Below are positions 1-9,600 of a DNA stretch of 64,000 bases, one piece after another. How positions within the stretch are numbered: the stretch's first letter is position 1; each line of letters opens with the position of its first letter. Source of the DNA: Pectinophora gossypiella (lineage: Eukaryota; Arthropoda; Insecta; Lepidoptera; Gelechiidae); contig NC_065404.1 in the NCBI RefSeq assembly GCF_024362695.1, positions 5,992,604-6,056,603 on the forward strand, given 5' to 3'. The notes beneath the pieces are model-generated. The model was given only the letters and a program-made list of their open reading frames with translations. It searched no databases and was not told where the DNA came from. The position numbers and the translations under genes are program-made.

Positions 1-1
1 T

Positions 2-1011
2 GGGATTCATCAGTGACAAGCCTTGGGTTAATCGCTTGCTTGCCTACAACTTGTGCCTTACCATCGCGGGTATAAGTGAGTATTCATCTTTCAGCTTCCG
101 TTTCTATTACTATGGCTTCCTCAGACCTCTCAATAAATCAACTGTCTTATTATGTTTTAGGTACAGCATTGTCCATGGCGTGCTGGGAGTTCTGGGGCCT
201 GGCTATGTATGCAACGACTTTCGGCTTCACCATCGGCGCGTACGTGGGTCTCACTTCGGTGGTGCTGGTTGACCTGCTAGGCCTTGAAAGGCTTACCAAC
301 GCGTTTGGCCTACTTCTTCTATTCCAAGGGATTGCTTCTTTAATAGGACCACCTTTTGCAGGTAAATATAAACAACCTGAATACTTCTTATTCTGAGCAC
401 AAATCTGCTCTCGCCAAGCGAAGAGAGAATGAAAAATTCGTTATGGTTTTAATATTTTCAAACGTCAAAACAAAAATTTCCTGAGGAATTTTTGAATGAA
501 ATTACTGGCGTAGTAACGTCATCAGTAAACGCGGTCAAACATCGTACTTACCCATTGTTCTATAATCTATAATACAAAAGGTCATCTTAGACTGGTTTGT
601 ATTTCTAGATTAGCATTTTATAATTATTTTTGACCCAGTTACTCTACGAGGGGTAGGTACCTCAATTAGCTAGCGCAGTTATTAAAGTTATTATAATTAT
701 AATGACCGGATATTCCAGTGAGCATAAAGATTACAAAATATGTACAAATTTGACATAACGCTTTAAAGGGGTTCTGATTTCTTATTTTAATTGGCAATGA
801 AAATTCCGCTTCCGTTCTTTTATCATATTAATTTGGTGTAATTATGATTGCAGGCTGGTTGTACGACGCGTTACATTCGTACGCTCCAGGGTTCTACGTG
901 GCGGGGGCAACGATCTCTCTGAGCGGCGTGATCCTGTTCCTGATCCCGGTAATCGAGCAGCGCACCGCGCAGGCGCGCTGGGCCGCCGACACGGCCCTCG
1001 AGCAGATTTAG
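2..1011 (+). CDS. Monocarboxylate transporter (SLC16/MFS), 3' end of gene
   Basis: Three exons join in frame: 2-69, 161-361 and 854-1011, with clean GT-AG introns (70-160 and 362-853), each splitting a Gly codon after its first base. The protein runs from GFISDKPW through GLTSVVLVDLLGLERLTNAF and LLFQGIASLIGPPFAG to GWLYDALHSYAPGFYVAGA. This is the conserved C-terminal half of insect SLC16 transporters: the LLGLERLTNAFGL loop, the GPPFAGWLYD turn and the last helices. Such proteins are plasma-membrane carriers of monocarboxylates or related small molecules; substrate cannot be told from this part. The first TAG in frame is at 1009-1011, just after the last helix (ALEQI). The 5' part of the gene lies left of the window. 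The same frame stays open after this TAG to 1275 (separate entry). Confidence 0.82.
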
Positions 1012-1275
1012 CAGGACGCCTGCAGGGGCCGCGATCACCCCGTCATCGTGCTCAACAGCCCCTCCACTCCCTCCGCAACAGACTCCACGGAGGACACCTT
1101 CAGCAACAGGGTATATACTACTACAATAATAGAAGAAAATTTTTATACTGATAGTTACGGACTTGTAAATAATCAAGTGATGAATGAATGCGACGAACGA
1201 TTATATCAACCGCATTCCAAAGACGTGAGTGCTTGTGAGATATATACAAGTAGTGAAAAATTTAGTGCAATCTAA
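1012..1275 (+). other. Open frame continuing past the transporter stop codon (possible readthrough tail)
   Basis: Directly after the in-frame TAG the transporter frame continues without a stop for 87 codons to TAA at 1273-1275. The encoded tail starts QDACRGRDHPVIVLNSPSTP and becomes acidic and Ser/Thr-rich (DSTEDTFSN, TTTIIEENFY), the composition expected of a cytosolic C-terminal tail. The TAG is followed by C (TAG CAG), a context known to be leaky in insects and viruses. Readthrough, a recent nonsense allele, or a base error in the assembly would all give this picture; no splice site removes the TAG. If none applies, the stretch is simply 3' UTR. Confidence 0.45.
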
Positions 1276-2335
1276 ACGATTTATTTCTTTTTACGTACAT
1301 TCATATTATAATTGACACATGTGTCGTGAATTATATCTAAGAACTGCAACAAATTGATAATGTAGGTAACCGTAATAGATGTATCGTAATATTTATCCTA
1401 TATGACATCAATATGTAACAGAAACTAATGCCTGTTAATATTGCACTTGACATCAAGTTATTCAATAAGTCACTTTTTAATATAAGTAGATCTGAACGCA
1501 CCCAACTATGCTTCCGCCAAATAATTTTGTAAAAAGTTAATAAAAATACATTTCGAAATATTTTTCGGATAGCCAAATGATTTGTCTAGTGCAATAATAA
1601 TAGGGTTCAACACGCATACTGCGTATTACTAATAATCTATTGATACAATATTAAACATCGAGGGTTACTTCACCATGGCCTTATCGTGGACCAATCGAGG
1701 CTAGTGTATGAGATCCAAGAGTACCTATCGAAGCATAATCTGTGCTTGTATGTGATCTAGAACTTAAGACCTCTATCTATTCAATTTGATTTGTAAGTAT
1801 ATCTTTCTACTTGTGTTCATTAGCGATCCATAAACCCCGTTCCCTTTTGTATATTGATGTACATAATATACATGCTCTATCTGACTGAATTAGGTAATCG
1901 ATCAATGTATCATACAACTGAACTGTGCTATATTCTTCGTACAAATTATTTGTCTCTTTGTAATATATTGTTGAAATTCTTTAAGTCGTATCTAATACGA
2001 TAAAATTGTACATTGAGGTTAAAACATGTGTAATAATATAACATATTGGAATTGATGTTCCGTTTTTGTTCACAACATTTAAAATATCCAAATATACTAC
2101 AATCTACGAAGTTTATTAAAATACACATTATTCAATGGAATATAAGTTCAACGGTCCGTCGTATCGTATCTGATCGTGTTGATCCCTTATTCCTGTTTAA
2201 GCTCGGTTCCAGTCTCATCGTTGCCAGAAGAATTCACAGCAACCCCGCTCATGCGAATGTTCTCCATGACTATCAGTACCGTCACACACACCGGGGACAC
2301 CTGATAAAAAACATCTCACATCTTACTCTGTATTG
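1276..2335. other. Intergenic, AT-rich, no gene seen
   Basis: About 1 kb between the transporter and the first SINE. Both strands show only short open frames with no recognisable domain and no run of splice-compatible exons. It probably contains the transporter 3' UTR. Nothing else can be supported. Confidence 0.5.
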
Positions 2336-2342
2336 CAGTACT

Positions 2343-2621
2343 ATGTCATCATCATCATCAGCCCATTAAAGTCCCCACTGCTGGGGCACGGGCCTTTCCT
2401 ATGGATGGATAGGGAGATCGGGCCTTAAACCATCACGCGGGCCCAGTGCGGATTGATGGTTATTAACAACTGCTAATGCAGCCGGGACCAACGGCTTAAC
2501 GTGCCTTCCGAAGCACGGAGGAGCTCGAGATGAAATCTTTTTTTTGGTCACCCATCCTATGCCCGGCCTTTGCGAAAGTTGCTTAACTTCAACAATCGCA
2601 GACCGAGCGCGTTAACCAGTA
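2343..2621 (-). repeat. SINE with tRNA-like plus 5S-rRNA-like head, copy 1
   Basis: Read on the minus strand, a head fragment is followed by 5S-rRNA-like sequence (AGTTAAGCAACTTTCGCAAA, then GGATGGGTGACC). Next come an A-run, the shared core GTGCTTCGGAAGGCACGTTA, a CCCAGCAGTGGGGAC box and a (GAT)n tail. The 7-bp direct repeat CAGTACT flanks it (2336-2342 and 2622-2628). This copy lacks the first part of the tRNA-like head seen in copies at 11.1 and 18.4 kb. Confidence 0.8.
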
Positions 2622-2628
2622 CAGTACT

Positions 2629-2720
2629 TATAATACAATACAATACAAATACACTTTATTGCACCAAAATAAAAAGAAATAATTACAAAAAGTCTCTTAA
2701 CACTCTTAGTACTTATGTGT
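2629..2720 (-). repeat. 3' end of a non-LTR retroelement
   Basis: On the minus strand the sequence ends in GCAATAAAGTGTATTTG followed by TATTG-type short tandem units. This is the usual 3' terminus of truncated lepidopteran LINEs or their SINE partners. It abuts SINE copy 1. No coding part is left. Confidence 0.45.
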
Positions 2721-3420
2721 ATAATGTATATTTTGACTGTATATAATTTCGGTTTTTCTAAATTGTTGGCTACAAATAAGGGCCACATATACTTTTCGAT
2801 CGACGAACTACAAAAAGCCATGCAAGCGGTGTTGTCATAAATTTTGTACCAGATGAGAGCCCTCCGCGCTAGTTAACGCCGTTTACGGTAAATCTACAAT
2901 AGATCATGTCTAAAAAAGCTGAACTGATGATGTAGTACCACGCCCCACCGCTTTCTCCCTGCCTCTTCCTCTACACTAGAGTGAATAGGCATGTACGGTC
3001 ACGAGCATTAATATGTATACACTTTGGTACTATGTCACATTAACTTTTTTGACAAATTGAACTGTAATTCTCACTAAATGTCAAATATGTTATTGCGACA
3101 GAGTCCTAAAGTGGGTACATTATATTGTTCATGACTGTACTAGGTAAGCATATTACCAACTTAAGCCACATCCTCACCACATACCACGCGAGATCTGCTA
3201 CACCCTATTTTTATTAAAAAAAAGAAACATATCAGCGAGTTATCGCTGATGTTTTATTTTTAGTCTCGAGTCTGTGATTGTATCTACAGAAAGATACTAT
3301 TCATAATGCATATTCGGTACACGTTTAAGAATAAAAATTATGTTATTGAAAGTTATTTTGACTTGTGGTTAGGCGCATTACTATAGTATTGGAGGCGTGG
3401 AGCGTGTCTGTCTGGTGTAT
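2721..3420. other. Intergenic stretch with a small hairpin
   Basis: No coding exon was recognised. A perfect 8-bp inverted repeat with a 4-base loop (ATCAGCGA gtta TCGCTGAT) lies near 3230-3250 in a T-rich context. On the minus strand this is downstream of the possible last exon of the diverged opsin gene, so part may be its 3' UTR. Confidence 0.35.
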
Positions 3421-3582
3421 TTACAATACTTGCAGCCACTTTTGATATGAAGCCCTTAGATGACTATAGTGAACTGTATTGTAACAGGTGATCAACCCTT
3501 TGCTCGTATAATGCTCTACAATCTTCAAAAGGACATAATCCCTCAGTCGGTTAATGCAACAAGGCAAAGACAAGTAGCTGAA
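3421..3582 (-). CDS. Candidate last exon of the diverged opsin (uncertain)
   Basis: In the intact tandem copy, the exon ending at the TM7 Glu is followed by a phase-0 exon carrying the end of TM7 and helix 8. The best candidate here is a 54-codon open stretch starting FSYLSLPCCINRLRDYVLL and ending WLQVL-stop. Pro falls at site +7 after the Glu, where the NPxxY Pro lies in rhodopsin, and RLRDYVLL resembles RLRAALL of the other copy. However, the implied intron (3583-3625) would be only 43 bases with a poor acceptor (AACGAG), short for this group. Without splicing, the frame stops at 3602-3604, seven residues after the Glu. Confidence 0.3.
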   Translation of the reverse strand, partial: FSYLSLPCCINRLRDYVLLKIVEHYTSKGLITCYNTVHYSHLRASYQKWLQVL

Positions 3583-3625
3583 CTCGTTCTTTATACAAAC
3601 GCTACAAAAATAAACCAATGCCCAC

Positions 3626-6600
3626 CTCGTATATCCACTTCGCCCAAGAGATAGTGTCAGGGTGCAGGACCATTATTTCTCCCCACATCAGCTGAGTGAC
3701 CAGCACGAATCCCCTCACGAAGGCCAACGGCATCCAAAGGCAGAAGTTCCACATCGCGATCCTGATCACCAACTGAAAAATACAAAGGACGAAAAATGGT
3801 TTCATTGTAGGCAAATCTCCAATAACTCGCGTGAATATATTAAAATTCATAAAAAATATTATAGTGAAAATTATTTGCTGGAAATCACTGTAAAAGTTTG
3901 ATAGTTTTCATAATCATCAGTTAAGTGATTCAAGAATATGCCGGGTGACCGTGCCAGAAAATAACAGACATTGTATTTGTCGTGGATTCAGTTAGCTTGG
4001 AGTAACCTTCACTAAATGAACTCCTATGACTATACCCAGTTGAAGAGTTTGAACCCCTTCGTAGTGTTGGATAGATATGCCTCCTCTCATCGAAAGGAAA
4101 AAGTCTATAAAACATATTCTACTACACAGCTCTTGTTCGAGTACCTAGTGGACAAACAGCCAACAATCAGTCTTAAGATAGACTCATTACACAACAGATA
4201 TATAATAGATTAATTTATTTAAGTAACTTAAATTAAATAAGTGGCTGACACTTATGATGGAATTTTATATTTTACTTGGAAAGCTATAGATTGAACCGGC
4301 CTTATTATCTCAGTTCCGCAGGGGAAACAGATTAAGTTGGAAGTATCTTTCAAGTAAGTACATTTAAATTCTCAACAGATTCCTTAAATAAAAGATAGAC
4401 AAATACAAAGTATAGAAATAGGAACTACACAGACATGCCATTACAAAACTACAGTTTATTTTTCTAAAAAAAAGATGATGAAGAGCAGGTTTTTACTTGT
4501 AAAATTAAATGTCTTACAGATCAATCCTACATTTGGTGAAGAAAAAGTAATTACCTTTTCTTCAAGTAATTACCTGGGTGTAATGCACATCGCCCCGTTT
4601 CTTCATTTGAGGAGTGTACTTCAATTCCAGTTCACGAGCCCATTTCAACATGCATGCACTGAAATTCAAAATTCATTAAATATGACCTCGACAAATACGA
4701 CGAATATTTGTTAATCTTAATTTTTCAAAAGGAAACCAGATCATATTTGGGTAATATATTAAGTAAATAAACGAGCAAATAAGTACGTAACACATGAAGA
4801 CATTACGCAGTGTTTTTTTGAAAAATGAGATTTAATTTCAATTTACAAGAAACAAACTTACCACATAATTATCGGCTTCACGCTTCTAAGAAAAAATATG
4901 GTGAGAACAGCATATCGCTTCCAGGAATTCGGTAGTATCATATCCATGGTGTAAATATCACAAGCGAAGTCCGGGGCGTAGTCTCCTATTCCATAATACG
5001 GTGAAAACGAATACAACGCAGCGAAGAAGAAGCATAAATATATATACAGTACATAGTGGTCCCTGTTGATCTGCCATCCTGAAATTGAGCAAAGGATTTG
5101 GTAAGTAACATTGCTAGAAAACTTATTTCAGGCACTTAGGAGCTATTTTTGTTAAATGGAAATTACATTGCCTGTTTAAAAAAATGCCTTACTCACATTT
5201 AAAATGTGAGTCTATATTGGCTGACATAAAATGTTTCTTAATCATTCCTACTTTTTATACCATCTTTTTCTCCTAATTATCTCAATTCAAATTTTCAAAA
5301 TTGAACTTTGTCACAGACTTTAATTAGTTATCGAAGAATGTAGAGTTATATTTCTAATCAGTTTATGAACAGCAACATTTATTAGGCAGAAATACTTATA
5401 TGATAAAAAATAAGACAATTTATATGTAGGACAATATTTTTTTATGAACAAAGGCGATTAGTAGTAACGACGTTAGTAAATTTTAGTGTGAATATTGTTT
5501 ATTATGTAGAGTCATTTTATGGCCACTATGTTATGAACTCCAAAAATAACCCCATCAAAAAAGTATTATTTTATCAAAGTAGTTAAAAATGTAAGTACTA
5601 ACCGTTGGTGTTGTACTTTGCGTAGACGTATCGCTCAATGCACAGGTGGGTGAGGGCCTCAATCTCCAAAACTTGCAGGTAGGTTTCAATTAAAGCGCGG
5701 TTGTAGCCGGAGAGGAACCAGCTGAAAAAATAACCAAGTAATAAAGTAGAGTCTGAGGACTCCACATAACTCATAAAAATCAAAAATAAATGGCTTATAT
5801 GTATACGTCCCACTGCTGGACACAGGTCTCCCCTCAATCAACCGGAGGGAATTAGCATACTCCACCATGCTGCTCCAGTGCAGTTGATGGGGGCATTTGG
5901 GCTAGTAGCCTGGGTCCAACGGCTTAACCTGCCTTCCGAGGCACGGAATCATCTTACTTGTTCGGACAACCATTTACCGGGTGATTCAGCCTGCAATGTC
6001 CTAGCCAAACAAAGCACTGTCTCACAAAGTGATTTCAAAATTAGAACGGTTTTTATGATATGATCTTTAAGTACTTCTCTGCTGAAATGGGTGTTTTTAC
6101 TGAATATTACAATGTTTGCTTAATTTCAAATATGTTCGCATTTGCACATTTAGGTACACCTACACCTGATGGTAAGTGAAGAATTAGTCTAATGTTGAAC
6201 ACATTTACCTACCCAAGTAGCAACCGATTGTCTTAAAAGAGAATTGTAGATATCTTGAAGGCAAGTAGACTAAATCAAGCCCTTGTCTTGGATAAGTCTT
6301 ATATGTCTCCAAGATATCCCTCAAGATATCTTGAAGACACAGTTTAGTAAAAGTGGGCACATACTTTAACTCTTATACAAGACAGACTTAAGACAACGCT
6401 AAGTCAGACTTAAACCCTACTTTAGACAATGTTCTTGCGTATTCTAAACTTAGAATTCTTGTAGTATCACTTAATACCAAGAATGTATACTTGAAGATAT
6501 CTACAATACTTAGTTAAGACTATAGGATTGAATTGCACTGAGTCAATTGTAACTTAACGAAGTAAAACTTCAGGTCATACTTAAAACGATTTTTACTTCA

Positions 6601-9600
6601 CGCGTCTTTATTTTAGAATATAATGGCGAACATTTACATTAACACAAGAAATGAAGTCTGTAAGAAAATGGCGACTAAAATACTAGTTGTTATTTTAACA
6701 AAAGGTTATTCCGCCGTTTCACATACAGGAAATTATAAACGCATGATTGTTTCTCGTGTAAAATCGATAGAAAGTGTTAAAAAACAGAAAGGCCTTGAAT
6801 ATACCAGAAAAATAATAATAAAATTTGTATTGATTATTCAGCAAATAAAAAAAATGGTGACATATGGTACAGAGAAATTCATTTTCTATTAATATGTGAC
6901 AGCTGAACGCAGTAATTGTTACTACAACAGAAATATTATATTAATTTACTTCAGTTTTTGACGATAATATTGTCAGAAAAAATTACTTGTTTTCTTCCTG
7001 TAAGTGCAAAATGGCGTTAAGTAATATTTTTCTAAATGAAGTAAGACTTTAGAAACAATTGATTTCGTAAGAATCAGTTTAGAAAAGTAAAGTCAAGTTG
7101 CACTTCATCAAGTACTAGTTAAGATAAATTTTACTTCAATTGTCTAGGAGTATACCCACTTAAGACAAAAAGTATTTAGTGAATTCCTACTTAAAACTCT
7201 TATATCTAAAGTTATCCTCTATTTTGATTTAGTGAAGTAATGTCGTAAAATCATGTTTGTTTATTTTGTGCCAGAATTAGCTATGTAACAAGTAACAATT
7301 AAAATCGAACAAGCTTTTAAAACGTATGGAAAGTATGTTTGTTTAAGAGGTAAGTTTTTCGACTCGTGGAAGATAAACAATATTGTTATGCTAAGTTCTT
7401 ACTTGGATAGGAATGTGATTTACTTAATTGTTTAATATTTATCAGAAATGGAACTAACAAACATAAACTCAATTTGCTAATGAGTCTCCGCGCATACATT
7501 CTCATAGGTTACCTACATGGTTCGCTGACGCAAAGTAGGTACGATCACCGTGCTTCTAATTGCCAACGGAAACAATGTGATTATTGTAAAAATTTACGAG
7601 TGTCCGTTGAATATTGTATATACGAAGAACCCTTGCAATTTGATTAACGTCGTGTGTGTGCGCGATAGTTTCTAATCCCACCAAAAACATTATTGTTAAT
7701 AAAGGCGGCCAAATTCCCGATGATTTTTATCAAGCTAAAACATATTGGAATCGAATCTAATGCTCACTTTAAATGCATTTAACCATACACAAAACTTAAA
7801 ATATATTTATGATTGTGAATAAAGCTTAGTTAAAAATAGGTACATTTTTAAAATTATTAAAAGAAATAATGAAAGAAGAAAGAAAAGTATCTAGACACGC
7901 GGTAGCGTGTCAAGCCAAGTTCAAGAAATAGAACTGGCGAGCCGCACCGTGTGTAATATTACACGAACCATCTGGAGCCACTTTTGACCCCCTCATAAAT
8001 CAAAAACTATTTCACATAAACGTATTAAATTTGGCCCATATATTGAGACTTGCAAGATACATATGTGTTCTAAATTTCATAAGCTTATCTCAAACGGTTA
8101 TTTAGATATTAATATCCAAAAATCCTCATTTTTATCATTGACTGACTGACCTATAGATCAAAACTCTAACCCAGTTGCAGATGACCTAGAAAGTTAAAAT
8201 TAGGTATGCAGATAGGTAATTAGATGAATACAAAGGAAAAAAAAAACTACCAACTTTTAAATAATTAGATTCTATTATGAACGCTTAACATAAATACTTA
8301 ATTAGTGCCTGTACCTAACTATAGATGTAAGAATCAGTAAGTAATCAAAACTCATGACAGCCGGTCTTTTTGTGGTAGGTATGTAGATTAACTTAACATA
8401 ACATATCACGCCTATATGCCCTATCGGGGTAGGCAGAGCACTAAGTGATCATGGAACCATTTGATGCCACATTCGACAAGTACTATGAGGGTAGGTAAGC
8501 AAGTTGGAACATGTGTTTAGCGGTGATAGGTTGTCAGCTTTTCGCCCATGATACAACTTAACTCTCATCCATTTTACTGGCATATTTTTTTTAAACTTAA
8601 CGTGAGTCTTAAACAAGTTTAATAGGTATTCAAATGTTTTATTTTTATAAAGTCGACTTTTAGTTTTGAATTTGTCCTTTTAAAAGGGCCCACGCGTTAC
8701 GAGGATATGTACTTACCTACAAAAAGTAATGATATCCAATCAAAAACATAAATGTGAAATGAGAGCCAAGTTCAATATTATCGTTAGCAAAGTTTGTTAG
8801 TTACAAACAAACTCAATTTGCTAACGAGTCACCGCGCATACATTCTCATAGGTACATGGTTCGCTGACGCAAAGTTGGTACGATCACCGCGCTTCTAATT
8901 GCCAACGGATACAATGTGATTTTTGTAAAAATTAACGAGTATCCGTTGAATATTGTATACACGAAGAACCCTGCAATTTGATTAACGACGTGCGTGTGCA
9001 CGGTAGTTTCTAATTCCACCAAAAACATTATTGTTAAAAATGGCGACCAAGTTCCCGATGACTTTATCAAGCTAAAAAAATATTGGAAGCGAATCTAATG
9101 CCCACTTTAAATGCATTTTACCATATACAAAACTAACACACACACATAGACGTTAACTCATTGATGTTGGATTAATTTAAAAATCATTTAATTATCATTT
9201 TGTATCTATGTGTAATTAGACTAAGTTTGTAATTATAAATAAAAATTTAACTATACAAAACTTAAAATAGATATGTTTTTGATTGTCAATGAAACTTTGT
9301 TAAAAATAGGTACATTTTTAAAATTATTAAAAGAAAGAAAGAAAGAAGAAAGAAAAGTATTTATTTATTATTAGACTAATAGGTACCTACTTTTAAATTT
9401 GAACTTAGCAGGTTTTTAATATAAAACTCGATTTTTCATGGTGTAGTGTTGCCGTGCGCTTAGACTAGGTTAGACTAGTTTAATCATTTTTGAGAAGATT
9501 TGTGCGAGACGTAGGTACCCGGGCTGCCACACGCTGTATCGGAATTGAAAAACAGGAACTTACGATTTTTTTGACAAAATTAAATGATTGTGTTATACTA

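Noticed and set aside
6623..6892. 89-codon plus-strand open frame with an ATG
   Set aside because: It lies within a degenerate AT-rich repeat array, has Lys/Ile-rich composition and no domain or splice context.
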